A DNA stretch of 64,000 bases from the NCBI RefSeq assembly GCF_002573715.1, contig NZ_PDHM01000017.1, positions 1 through 64,000 on the forward strand, written 5' to 3'. Positions 17,681-26,984 of the stretch are shown here, in pieces. This stretch comes from Paenibacillus sp. EZ-K15. Its GTDB lineage: Bacteria > Bacillota > Bacilli > Paenibacillales > Paenibacillaceae. A model generated the notes under the pieces. That model was not told the DNA's origin. It searched no databases and saw nothing but the letters and a program-made list of their open reading frames with translations. Position numbers and translations under genes: made by a program. Position 1 is the first letter of the stretch, and every line of letters begins with the position of its first letter.

Positions 17681-18634
17681 TTAAAGCCTGACCCGGGGAT
17701 CGGAAGTGTGGTAGAGGATATCGGATATGAGCGTCCCGACGACCGTCAAGATAGCCAAAAACATGGTAAAGCCCATGAGGAGCGGATAATCCCGCACCGT
17801 GAAAGATTGCATGTACAACTGGCCGATGCCTGGCCAATTAAATATCTTCTCAATGATGATGGATCCGCCGAAAAGGCCCGGCAATTCGAAGCCAATCAAT
17901 GTAATCGCGGGCAGCATCGCGTTTTTCAATGCGTGGCGGAACAGCACCGTTCTCTCCTTCAACCCTTTTGCACGGGCGGTGCGGACATAATCCTGCCGGA
18001 TCACCTCCAGCATGTTGCTCCGGAAATAACGGGTGAGCGACCCGACGCCAAGCAATATCATGACGGCTGCCGGAAGCAGCATATGGTGCAGTACCTCGAC
18101 GACGTAGTCCCAGCCCTCGGCCCGGCTCCCTGTCGTGATCATTCCACCCGGCGGGAGAATCTTTAAATCGACGGCGAATACTTTGATCAAGAATAACCCG
18201 ATGAAGAACGAAGGAATCGACATCGCGGCGAAGATGCCGATCATCACCAGGGTATCCAGCAGCGAGTATTGCTTATAGGCCGTAAGAACGCCCACGACGA
18301 CCGCAATGAACCAGGTGAAGAACGTCGAAACCACTGCCAGCAGAAAGGAGTTCCATATGTAATCCTGAAACAGGTCCAGGACGGGGCGCTGCTGGGCCAA
18401 AGAATAACCGAAATCGCCTTTGAAAATGTTGGCCATCCAGTTCACGTATCGTTCAATGACAGGCTTGTTCAACCCGTGGATTTCCCTTAGTTCCGCCTTG
18501 CGCTCCTCGCTCAAACTCAAGTTGTTGTCGACATAGTCGCCTGGCGTTAAGGAATACAAGATAAAGATTAACAAGGACGCGCCAATTAATATCAAGAGCA
18601 TGTACAAGCTTCTTCGGAGCAAATAGGTTCTCAT
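17681..18634 (-). CDS. Peptide ABC transporter permease, OppB type
   Basis: This 317-residue permease begins MRTYLLRRSLYMLLILIGAS, a typical OppB/DppB first helix. The EAA-type loop is DYVRTARAKGLKERTVLFRH. GAAGGAGAGAAC places the start at the ATG at 18634, seven codons inside the open frame. It is the second gene of the operon. Confidence 0.93.
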   Translation of the reverse strand: MRTYLLRRSLYMLLILIGASLLIFILYSLTPGDYVDNNLSLSEERKAELREIHGLNKPVIERYVNWMANIFKGDFGYSLAQQRPVLDLFQDYIWNSFLLAVVSTFFTWFIAVVVGVLTAYKQYSLLDTLVMIGIFAAMSIPSFFIGLFLIKVFAVDLKILPPGGMITTGSRAEGWDYVVEVLHHMLLPAAVMILLGVGSLTRYFRSNMLEVIRQDYVRTARAKGLKERTVLFRHALKNAMLPAITLIGFELPGLFGGSIIIEKIFNWPGIGQLYMQSFTVRDYPLLMGFTMFLAILTVVGTLISDILYHTSDPRVRL

Positions 18635-18733
18635 GTTCTCTCCTTCATCAGTCATCTCCTTGCCTGATGGGTTCAGGCAAGAGATGTCTTCTTTGATAGA
18701 GCCGTCTAATCTTCCCTCCAGCTGCCAGCTCGC

Positions 18734-20482
18734 TTATTGCAAATTCCAACCCGGCAAGCTGTATGCGATACCCGCGAGTGGGTTCAACTCAAAACCGTCG
18801 ATGCGTCCGTTGATTGCGATGACTGATTTCATATAGTTGGTAAACATGATCGGCAATTCGTCATTCAATATTTTGAACATTTCGTGGTAAGTCGCTTTAC
18901 GTTCTTCGACGTCGCCAGTCGCAAGACCCTGGGCGTAAAGCTCTTCGATGCGTGGATTATCGTAGCCCTTCGTTTCTCCTTTGATGAACCGCTCCACCCC
19001 TTGCGAAGGATCGCTGATAATCGTCGTCGAGAACGAAGCCATGTCATAATCGCCGCTATTGACCTTGGATACGAGCGTGTTGAAATCCGGGAATTGCTCA
19101 GGCACGAAATCAACCCCGATTTCTTGATAGTTCTCTTTGGCGACGGCAATGAAAATATCGGTATTCGGGCTCTTCGATCCCAAATAGTTGATACGGAGCT
19201 TGACCCCGTCCTTCTCCCGAATGCCGTCTGCGCCGACCGTCCAGCCCGCTTCGTCCAGCAATTGTTTTGCTTTTTCCGGATCATACGGATACGGGTTGAT
19301 GCCTTCCTCGGTATAAGACCACAGAATCGGAGATGATGGAATGTTGGCGATCGACGCTGCCCCTTGCCTGGAATCCACGTAAATCAGCTGACGATTCAGA
19401 CCGTAAGTCAAGGCTTGGCGAACCCGCTTGTCTTTCAATTGAACCCTCTCCAGATTGAATTGATTATAGCCGTAGTTACTGGCCGTGGACGGAATCAGGT
19501 TTAAGAAGCCAAGGGATTTCAGTTTCTCGATGTTATCTGTCGTAGCTGAAAAGCTGCCATAGTCGACTTCCCCGGTTTCGATAAACTGCCAAGTGTCTCC
19601 CTCCGTCGTCTTGTAGATGAAGTATTCGGTCTTCGGTTTGCCTAACACATAGTGTTCATTGGCGACAAAACGCACTTCTTGGCCTGGAATGAACTTCTCC
19701 AGCTTGTAAGGTCCGTTCGTGATCGGATTGGCGTGCAGGTTCTTAATATAATCCAGGTTGCCGAACTGATAATCCTTGCCATAGTACGTTTTGGACAAGA
19801 TCGGTCCGCCAAGTACTGTCAGCGCCGTTGCGTTGGTCTCTTCCAGCGTCACGGAAATGGTTCGATCATCGATAATTTGAATCCCTTCAATGGAATCCGC
19901 CTTACCGTCCTTGTAGGCTTGACCACCTTTGATCTTCGCCTCCACCACGCTGTTGAGGCCGTCATAAAACGGATCATGAAGCAAGGTCCATGTAAATTCC
20001 ACATCCTCGGTTGTCATGGGGGAACCATCGCTGTACTTCAGCCCTTCGTAAAGATAATACGTATAAGTCAGCTTATCCTCGGAAATGTCCCATTTCTCCG
20101 CGAGACCCGGAATCGGCAAACCGTCGGTATCGACGCGGACAAGCGGAGTATACAGGACAGAGTTGACGTTCCCGTCATAGCCCACTTGGGTGAAATATGG
20201 TGTGAAGGCCCCGCTCGGATTCACCAGTGTCACGATAATCGCATCATTTCGCTGTTTCGCCCTGTCCGGGAGCTTGTTTAAATCGGTTGCGGCCAAGGGG
20301 GCTTCGAGTAGATGGCCATCCGTCCCCTGCTCAGCGGGCTCACTGGAGGCAGTCGCTTGGGGAGTTGAAGGCGGCGATGCCTCCGGCTCGTTGTTGGCAG
20401 ACCCGGAGGAGCAAGCAGACAGTATTAGGAATAGCGTCAATAACCCTAACCATAACAAACCAGAATATCGTTGTTTTCTCAT
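18734..20482 (-). CDS. Peptide-binding lipoprotein of an ABC transporter (OppA/DppA type)
   Basis: This 582-residue family 5 solute-binding protein has a signal peptide with lipobox ILSAC and an Ala/Ser/Pro-rich linker. The family core includes LAEKWDISEDKLTYTYYL and YSDGSPMTTEDVEFTWTL. It is likely the first gene of a five-gene operon (binding protein, two permeases, two ATPases). The cargo could be oligopeptides, dipeptides or another small ligand. AAAGGTGGT precedes the ATG at 20482. Confidence 0.92.
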   Translation of the reverse strand: MRKQRYSGLLWLGLLTLFLILSACSSGSANNEPEASPPSTPQATASSEPAEQGTDGHLLEAPLAATDLNKLPDRAKQRNDAIIVTLVNPSGAFTPYFTQVGYDGNVNSVLYTPLVRVDTDGLPIPGLAEKWDISEDKLTYTYYLYEGLKYSDGSPMTTEDVEFTWTLLHDPFYDGLNSVVEAKIKGGQAYKDGKADSIEGIQIIDDRTISVTLEETNATALTVLGGPILSKTYYGKDYQFGNLDYIKNLHANPITNGPYKLEKFIPGQEVRFVANEHYVLGKPKTEYFIYKTTEGDTWQFIETGEVDYGSFSATTDNIEKLKSLGFLNLIPSTASNYGYNQFNLERVQLKDKRVRQALTYGLNRQLIYVDSRQGAASIANIPSSPILWSYTEEGINPYPYDPEKAKQLLDEAGWTVGADGIREKDGVKLRINYLGSKSPNTDIFIAVAKENYQEIGVDFVPEQFPDFNTLVSKVNSGDYDMASFSTTIISDPSQGVERFIKGETKGYDNPRIEELYAQGLATGDVEERKATYHEMFKILNDELPIMFTNYMKSVIAINGRIDGFELNPLAGIAYSLPGWNLQ

Positions 20483-20624
20483 AGAAACCACCTTTGTATT
20501 TTTTTAAAAACCCATCTTTTAAGAAAAATCATAATTCAAATAGGATAACTAGGATTTATTGCCAAACTGATGCATCAGTAAGATCATTTTAGCCAGCGTT
20601 ATAGATTCTGTAAATAGCTAACTT

Positions 20625-20656
20625 CCGCATGTTTCTGTCTAAACAGAAACATGCGG
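20625..20656. repeat. Perfect 14-bp hairpin
   Basis: CCGCATGTTTCTGT and ACAGAAACATGCGG are exact inverted copies around a four-base loop. The site lies about 145 bases upstream of the oppA-like start. Only a short T-run (CTTTT) follows on the plus strand. Confidence 0.65.
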
Positions 20657-20674
20657 GCGACTTTTGAACATTAC

Positions 20675-20701
20675 AATGTCGGCCTTCAATTGGCCGACAT
20701 T
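20675..20701. repeat. Perfect 10-bp hairpin
   Basis: AATGTCGGCC and GGCCGACATT are exact inverted copies with a seven-base loop, only 18 bases from the preceding hairpin. Confidence 0.6.
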
Positions 20702-21096
20702 TGTCCAAATGTTGGACATCATATCTTCTTCGTTTCTTCAATGCTTACGATGGATTTCATCGATTCATTCATGTTCTTCCATCCCCGTTTTCGAATGGAA
20801 CGATTTGCTTCGTGATAGGATGAAATCGAAAGCCACGCTCTGTTCAATCCCCAAGTTCAGAATCCGTTTTTCATCGCGATGACCTTCTTGGGCACCTGCG
20901 GCATTCCGCTAATCCGAATTAAGACGCTATTTGTCCAAATGTTGAGTCTTCCATATCATTCAAATTTAGTATTTCACGTACGGTTCGAGCATTCAATTTT
21001 TTTTAAAAAAATCTTTCTCCGTGGCTTTTGCACGTCGTTTTGCATCCTAACAGCACCTAAATATGGATTAAAGTCTGTTGAGAATATGCTTGAAAA

Positions 21097-21153
21097 TAAA
21101 AAAAGCCACATTTAATGTGACTTTCAAGATTTCATGTTCTTGTCGTCCGACAG
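21097..21153 (+). repeat. Dispersed intergenic repeat, copy B
   Basis: AAAAAAAGCCACA folds back on TGTGACTTT, then TTCATGTTCTTGTCGTCCG and ACAG follow. The stem bases differ from the other copies but still pair, which supports a conserved hairpin. Confidence 0.6.
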
Positions 21154-21255
21154 GAATGTGAACACGTTTGTATCATTAGACATTTGCGCTCTCGGAGGAC
21201 TAGAAACATCTTTCAAAAGTTGAATAACCAATTCACGAGGCATCAGGCCGCTCGC

Positions 21256-21750
21256 CTACTCCGGCTCTTTGTTAGCCCAATGCGAGGATACGCTTTGTAG
21301 AAATCGCAGAATAACGTGTAATTCCGCTTCCTTAAACGGCTCAAGCAACTGCATAAACCTCTCCTCCTCCAGCTTGTGAAGCTGTTGATGGAGCTCAAAA
21401 ACCTGTCTGCCCTTCTCCGTCAGACTGAAGTAGACTTCCTTCTTATTATCATTCAGTTGCCTGCGATGGATATAACCTTCCTCCAACAGCTTCGCACTGA
21501 TCTTCGTAATGCCGGCCTTGGACAAGTTCATCTTCTCTGCAAGCGCCGTATTGTTGATCGGCTCGTTGTTGCCGATGCAGTCGATCACGTGCACGCTAGT
21601 CAAATGACGCGGGATCGACTCCAATTGCTGCTCCTGTGCATAACGAAAAATCTTGTCCTGCTCCGATTCGATCCTTTGCTCGCTCAGATGCACAAAATGA
21701 ACAACCTGATCATGGACCAGCCATTTGATCGTCTCCAATGTATTCATCAT
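21256..21750 (-). CDS. MarR family transcriptional regulator
   Basis: This 164-residue winged-helix repressor has the MarR core (NNTALAEKMNLSKAGITKIS, LEEGYIHRRQLNDNKKEVYF, LTEKGRQVF). AAAGGTGCGAG precedes two adjacent ATG codons at 21750. It lies 100 bases downstream of a DHA2-type efflux pump gene on the same strand, an arrangement typical of a pump and its repressor. A palindrome upstream of the pump (23371-23384) is a plausible operator. Confidence 0.88.
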   Translation of the reverse strand: MMNTLETIKWLVHDQVVHFVHLSEQRIESEQDKIFRYAQEQQLESIPRHLTSVHVIDCIGNNEPINNTALAEKMNLSKAGITKISAKLLEEGYIHRRQLNDNKKEVYFSLTEKGRQVFELHQQLHKLEEERFMQLLEPFKEAELHVILRFLQSVSSHWANKEPE

Positions 21751-21870
21751 CTCGCACCTTTCGTAACACAATAAATTATACTTAACCGAGAAACAATCGT
21801 ATCATGTTCCGATACCAGGGAGCAACGTTCCTCTACCAAAGATACGAGATGGTTAACGCACGGGATCGCT

Positions 21871-23352
21871 CTAGGTTCCGTCGGTTCCCCGTTCCTTCTG
21901 CCGCGCTTTGCGAATTGCAAAAACAAATGGTAGGGCTAGCAATACAATAAGCGTTGATAAGATGTGCAAATCGTTGATGCCCATCGTTGTGGACAGGTGG
22001 GCCAAGCGCGGTCCGACTTCCCCATCAGTCAGCCTTGCGGCGTGGTCAGCCGTACGTGAAGATAGCAGCGTGGTGAAAAGAGCCACACCGAACGATACGA
22101 ATACATTCCGCAGCCAGTTCTGAATGGAGGAGGCGTGTCCGATATATTCGCGGGAAATCTCCTCCATCCCGGCCGTCGTCGCCGGCATCAGCACCAGGGC
22201 CAGACCTAGACTGCGGACCGTCATCCACAAGAGCGTATATGCAGATGAGCTGTCGATTTTCAGCCACGCTAGCGGCAAATTCCCTGCGGCCATTAACAGT
22301 ACGCCAACAAGCAGTAGCGGCATGGGGCCAACCACTTTGTACAACCGACCGACAACCAAGGACATAATCGCCATGACACATGTAGCTGGTAACAGAATCA
22401 TCCCCGAATCAAGTGGCGAATGTCCCTGAACATTTTGCAGGAAGACGGGAACGAGGAGCATTCCCGAAAAAAAGTTGATCATCACGATACACAGCAATAT
22501 CACCGTTGACGTGAATCGCCGATTCAGAAATACTCTGAGCTGTAGAAGCGGCGTGTCGATTGACATCTCGCGCCAAAGAAACAGTGCTAGCGCCAATAGC
22601 CCGCCTCCCAGACAAAGCAGCGTACTGGCCGATCCCCATCCCCAACCGGAGCCTTGCGACAACGTGATCAACAGCAGCGAACTTGCGGCGATGACCGTCA
22701 GAAGCCCCCATACATCGAAACCCTTCGGTACTTTCAGACGATAGTAAGGAATGAAGAAAACGGCAACAACGATCGCAAGCAGGCCGAGCGGCACATTGGT
22801 CCAGAAGAGCCACTTCCAGGAGCCGTGCTGGATAAGCCAACCTGCGTAAGTCGGTCCAATGGCTGGCGCCACGATCGAAGCTGCGATCCAGATGCTCATG
22901 GCGACAGACTGCTGGTGCCTGGGGATGATTTGAAATATCATGGTCATCGACGCCGGCACTATAATACCGCAGAACGCGCCCTGAACCATGCGGAAGGCGA
23001 TCAGCATCGACGCGTTCCAAGACAAGGCGCACAGTACGGAAGCAACCGTCATGCCGAGCAAGGCGAAAATATACAATCGCTTGTAACTGAAGCGTTGGCC
23101 GAAATAGCCAGCTGTAGGCGCGAAGGTCCCGAGCGCCAACATGAAGCCGGTCAGTGTCCATTGCACAACACTTAAGTCGGTTGCAAATTCTTTTTGCAAG
23201 ACCGGTAAAGCTATATTAATCGTATTGCTATTCAACAACGAAAGGAAGTTTCCCATGAAAATCGCTACAATTAATGGTATAAGCTTTAGGGGCTTCTGAG
23301 TTTGTTGCTCTAGCGTGTTCATTAAATTCGTTTTTTTCATAGCAGGTTCCAC
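21871..23352 (-). CDS. MFS drug efflux transporter, DHA2 (EmrB/QacA) family
   Basis: At 493 residues with about 14 hydrophobic helices, this fits the DHA2 proton antiporters. Visible family segments are NTINIALPVLQKEF in the first loop, VQWTLTGFMLALGTFAPTAG, and FRMVQGAFCGIIVPASMTMI. It probably exports toxic organic compounds. The start is a GTG with GGAGG five bases upstream. The gene follows gpmA by 84 bases; that gap carries the same palindrome as the suf promoter. Confidence 0.9.
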   Translation of the reverse strand: MEPAMKKTNLMNTLEQQTQKPLKLIPLIVAIFMGNFLSLLNSNTINIALPVLQKEFATDLSVVQWTLTGFMLALGTFAPTAGYFGQRFSYKRLYIFALLGMTVASVLCALSWNASMLIAFRMVQGAFCGIIVPASMTMIFQIIPRHQQSVAMSIWIAASIVAPAIGPTYAGWLIQHGSWKWLFWTNVPLGLLAIVVAVFFIPYYRLKVPKGFDVWGLLTVIAASSLLLITLSQGSGWGWGSASTLLCLGGGLLALALFLWREMSIDTPLLQLRVFLNRRFTSTVILLCIVMINFFSGMLLVPVFLQNVQGHSPLDSGMILLPATCVMAIMSLVVGRLYKVVGPMPLLLVGVLLMAAGNLPLAWLKIDSSSAYTLLWMTVRSLGLALVLMPATTAGMEEISREYIGHASSIQNWLRNVFVSFGVALFTTLLSSRTADHAARLTDGEVGPRLAHLSTTMGINDLHILSTLIVLLALPFVFAIRKARQKERGTDGT

Positions 23353-23370
23353 CGCCCCTCCACTTACATT

Positions 23371-23384
23371 GTTTACTAGTTAAC
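23371..23384. promoter_or_regulatory. Candidate MarR-type operator upstream of the efflux pump
   Basis: GTTTACTAGTTAAC is a near-perfect palindrome. The 16-base string TTGTTTACTAGTTAAC occurs again at 27850-27865 in front of sufC. Confidence 0.55.
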
Positions 23385-23436
23385 TAAAATAATAAATCCA
23401 AACGCATTAGCGACAGTTTCAATCCTATTCATGCCC

Positions 23437-24186
23437 TTATTCCATAATCCTGTCTGGCTCGGCAACCTGCTTGATCTTACTTTCGATATGTTTCTCGCTT
23501 CCTAGGTAATATCTCTGAACCGGATGTAGTCGGTCATCAAGATTATATACAAGCGGAATACCCGTTGGGACGTTCAAATCAATAATCTCTTTTGAACTGA
23601 GATTTTCCAGAAACATGATTAATGCCCGTAGACTATTGCCATGTGCAGCGATAATGACATTTTTACCCGCTTTGATCTGCGGTGCAATTTCCTTATCCCA
23701 ATAATCCCTAACCCGAACAACCGTTTCCTTGAGGCTTTCCGTTAACGGGATAAGCTCGTCATCCATGTCGCGATATTTAATATCGTATCTTGGATAACGG
23801 GCATCGTCCTTTGTCAAAGCAGGAGGCAGCACATCATAGCTTCTACGCCATAATTGAACCTGCTCTTCTCCATATTTCTCAGCGGTGGTGGTTTTGCTTA
23901 AACCTTGAAGCGCACCATAATGGCGCTCATTAAGCTGCCATGTTTTGTATACAGGGATCCACAGCAAATCCATTTCTTCCAGCACATAATCTAATGTTTT
24001 AATCGCTCGCTTCAAATATGAGGTATAGGCTACATCAAATACGAACTGTTCTTCCTTAAGTAATTTGCCGGCATGTAAAGCCTCATGAATGCCTTTATCC
24101 GACAAGTTTACATCCATCCAGCCTGTAAATAAATTCGCTTTGTTCCACAGACTTTCTCCATGTCTAATCAAAACCAATTTATGCAT
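23437..24186 (-). CDS. gpmA: 2,3-bisphosphoglycerate-dependent phosphoglycerate mutase
   Basis: This glycolytic enzyme interconverts 3- and 2-phosphoglycerate without a metal cofactor. The catalytic motif VLIRHGESLWNKANLFTGW, with the phosphorylated His, is at the N-terminus. The second His is in VIIAAHGNSLRALIM. Its length of 249 residues matches GpmA. The frame extends 18 codons upstream, but GGGAG sits before the ATG at 24186. It follows sufB by 64 bases, so it may belong to the Fur-controlled suf transcript. Confidence 0.92.
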   Translation of the reverse strand: MHKLVLIRHGESLWNKANLFTGWMDVNLSDKGIHEALHAGKLLKEEQFVFDVAYTSYLKRAIKTLDYVLEEMDLLWIPVYKTWQLNERHYGALQGLSKTTTAEKYGEEQVQLWRRSYDVLPPALTKDDARYPRYDIKYRDMDDELIPLTESLKETVVRVRDYWDKEIAPQIKAGKNVIIAAHGNSLRALIMFLENLSSKEIIDLNVPTGIPLVYNLDDRLHPVQRYYLGSEKHIESKIKQVAEPDRIME

Positions 24187-24250
24187 GTCTCTCCCATCCT
24201 TCCTGATGAACTCGGTTGCCAACCCCATAATTCTGGACAATTGATAGGGC

Positions 24251-25648
24251 TTACCCTATACTACCTTCCATCTCCAGCTTGATGAGCCTATTCATTTCAA
24301 CCGCATATTCCATAGGCAGTTCTTTCGTAAACGGCTCGATGAAGCCCATCACGATCATCTGCGTCGCTTCGTCTTCGGAAAGGCCTCGGCTCATCAAGTA
24401 AAAGAGCTGGTCCTCGGATACCTTGGAGACGGTCGCCTCGTGCTCAAGCGTAACATTGTCGTTCATGATCTCGTTATAAGGGATCGTATCCGACGTGGAC
24501 TCATTATCGAGAATGAGCGTGTCGCATTTGATGTTCGATTTGGCTCCTGTAGCTTTGCGTCCGAAGGAAGCCAGACCGCGGTACGTGACTTTACCTCCGT
24601 GCTTGCTGATCGATTTTGATATGATGGTCGAGGTCGTATCCGGGGCCAGGTGAATCATTTTGGCCCCGGCATCTTGATGCTGCCCTTTGCCGGCGACCGC
24701 AATCGAGAGCACCGAACCTTTGGCTCCACGACCTTTTAACACTACGGAAGGGTATTTCATCGTCAGTTTGGAACCAATATTGCCGTCCACCCATTCCATT
24801 GTTGCGTTTTCTTCGGCTACAGCCCGCTTTGTCACCATGTTGTAAATATTGGGCGCCCAATTTTGAATGGTTGTATATCGCGCACGGGAATTTCGCTTAC
24901 AGATGATTTCCACAACGGCGCTATGTAGCGAGTTCGTGCTGTAAATCGGTGCCGTACAGCCTTCTACATAATGCACAAAGCTGTCCTCTTCCGTAATAAT
25001 GAGCGTCCTTTCGAATTGTCCCATGTTCTCCGAATTGATGCGGAAGTAAGCTTGCAATGGGACCTCGCATTTTATCCCTTTTGGAACATATACAAAGCTT
25101 CCTCCGGACCATACAGCGCTGTTAAGTGCGGCAAATTTGTTATCGCTCGGCGGAATAATGGTGCCGAAATATTGGCGCAGCAGATCCGGATGCTCGCGCA
25201 GTGCCGTATCCGTGTCTGTGAAGATGACCCCTTGCTCCTCTAGCTCTTTCTGGATGCTGTGATACACGACTTCGGATTCATACTGGGCCGACACACCGGC
25301 AAGATACTTCTGTTCCGCTTCCGGTATACCAAGCTTATCAAAGGTTTGCTTAATCTCAATCGGCACTTCCTCCCAGGTCTTTCCCTGCTTCTCGGAAGGC
25401 TTGACATAATATTGGATATCATTAAAATCCAGTGTTCGCAGATCGCCGCCCCATTCAGGCATCGGCATACTTTGGAACAGTTCCAGTGACTTCAGACGAA
25501 AGTCGAGCATCCAGCCGGGTTCTCCCTTCATCTCCGATATAGTGGCAACGATCTCACGCGTTAGTCCCTTGCCGGATTGAAACACCGCTTGATGCGTATC
25601 TCTGAAGCCATATTGATATTCTCCCAGTTCCACCAATTCCTTGGCCAT
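24251..25648 (-). CDS. sufB: Fe-S cluster scaffold protein SufB
   Basis: SufB assembles iron-sulfur clusters with SufC and SufD. At 465 residues it has the usual length, and conserved segments such as SAVWSGGSFVYVPKGIKCEV, EGCTAPIYSTNSLHSAVVEI and SDTIPYNEIMNDNVTLEHEA are present. AAGGAGGATGAC precedes the ATG. It is the last of three suf genes, 15 bases after sufD. No sufS (cysteine desulfurase) or sufU lies in the cluster, so sulfur supply must come from elsewhere. Confidence 0.95.
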   Translation of the reverse strand: MAKELVELGEYQYGFRDTHQAVFQSGKGLTREIVATISEMKGEPGWMLDFRLKSLELFQSMPMPEWGGDLRTLDFNDIQYYVKPSEKQGKTWEEVPIEIKQTFDKLGIPEAEQKYLAGVSAQYESEVVYHSIQKELEEQGVIFTDTDTALREHPDLLRQYFGTIIPPSDNKFAALNSAVWSGGSFVYVPKGIKCEVPLQAYFRINSENMGQFERTLIITEEDSFVHYVEGCTAPIYSTNSLHSAVVEIICKRNSRARYTTIQNWAPNIYNMVTKRAVAEENATMEWVDGNIGSKLTMKYPSVVLKGRGAKGSVLSIAVAGKGQHQDAGAKMIHLAPDTTSTIISKSISKHGGKVTYRGLASFGRKATGAKSNIKCDTLILDNESTSDTIPYNEIMNDNVTLEHEATVSKVSEDQLFYLMSRGLSEDEATQMIVMGFIEPFTKELPMEYAVEMNRLIKLEMEGSIG

Positions 25649-25663
25649 ATGTTGTCATCCTCC

Positions 25664-26967
25664 TTATTCAGATATGCTTGCTTGATCTAGTTCCTTGATT
25701 TGCCCCAGCTTATGTTCCACTAGCGCTTGCATCTGAGTGGCTACACCTTCCAGCGGTACTTCGGCCACGACGGGAGCGAGGAAACCATACACGATTAGCC
25801 GCTCGGCCTCTACGCGGCTAATGCCTCTGGACATCATATAGTACAACTGTTCCGGATTGACTTGTCCGACGCTGGCGGCGTGTCCGGCTTTCACATCGTC
25901 TTCATCAATCAACAGAATCGGATTGGCGTCGCCGCGCGCGTCGGGATGCAGCATCAATATTTTTTCTGTCTGCTGTCCGTTCGCCCCGCTTGCGCCCTTC
26001 TCAATTTTGGTGATCCCGTTCAATATGGCGGTTGACTGCTCTCTCATCACTGCTCTGATTACCATATCGCTTGGCGAATTCTTGCCAAAATGGACCGTCC
26101 GGGCTGTAATATTCATGGTCTGATTGCCGGATCCCACCAAGATTGACTTTATATCCGAACGAGCCCCTTCGCCGCCGTATCGCTCATCGACTTGCCCCAA
26201 TTCATTTCGCCATTCAACCAGTTCACACTTCCGTCTTGTTCAACGATTGCGCGCCGATAAGTCAGGTCGATTACGTCTCTTTCCAGTTGGTGCAATGACA
26301 CGACATTGACTGTTGCACCTTCGCCAACGAATACTTCCATAACGGCTTGATTTACCGCTACACTCTTATCTAATGAGGACATGGTATTCTCCACCAGCGT
26401 TACGGAACTACGCTTCTCGGCTACCACTAAAACGTGCGGCATAAAGAGCGTATCGGATTCGTCTACAAAAAATAGCGTCTGCAGCGGGGTCTCTACATGA
26501 ACCCCCTCAGGAATGTAAATAAAGGCTCCGCCGCTCCAGTGCGCGGCATGCTGGGCAGTAAGTAGATTCTCATCAGTCTGCACGGCTTGCATGAAATAAG
26601 GCTTTACAAGTTCCGGATACTGCCTTGCTGCTGTTTCCAGATCGGTCAGAATAATTCCTTGCTTCTGAAGTCCTTTTGACAAGCACTTAATTAATGGGCC
26701 CGAATTCCGCTGTACCAGCACATTGTCCGAGTACACCCATTTCCTGATGGATTCCGGCAATTCATCGAGAGACATCACCGGCTCCGGCTTACGGTAAATG
26801 CCTTGCTGCTGTAATGGCCACCGCTGCAGATTCGTCTTTTCCAGCTTGGGCAGCTGCAGTGTGCTGACGGCATCCAAGCCTCTCTTCCTCAACATGGTCA
26901 GCCAATCCGGTTCTGCTTCATATTGAAGTTGCCCTGATAGCTGGTTCTCTGCACTGTTCATTGTCAT
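25664..26967 (-). pseudogene. sufD: SufD, interrupted by one frameshift
   Basis: SufD partners SufB and SufC and supports iron entry. Residues 1-270 (26967 to about 26170) and the C-terminal half (about 26170 to 25664) match SufD over its whole length, but in two frames. The break is at the GGGG run near 26162-26170. The upstream frame reads SDTAAKG and then stops at TAA, while the other frame continues as ARSDIKSILVGSGNQTMN. A single missing G explains it. Since both halves look well conserved, this may be a sequencing error, a recent mutation or slippage. GGGGAGAG precedes the start. Confidence 0.8.
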
Positions 26968-26984
26968 GTTACGGCTCTCCCCTT

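Larger units (their letters stand above)
20483..21255. other. Long intergenic region with hairpins and direct repeats
   Basis: No convincing gene is seen in these 770 bases. They hold two perfect hairpins (20625-20656 and 20675-20701), a direct repeat ATTTGTCCAAATGTTG at 20699 and 20929, and copy B of the dispersed repeat. The first direct-repeat copy includes a GTCCAA-ATG-TTGGAC palindrome. Confidence 0.5.

Noticed and set aside
22409..23161. 250-codon frame inside the DHA2 pump gene
   Set aside because: It is an alternate-frame shadow; the pump frame has clear helices and family motifs.
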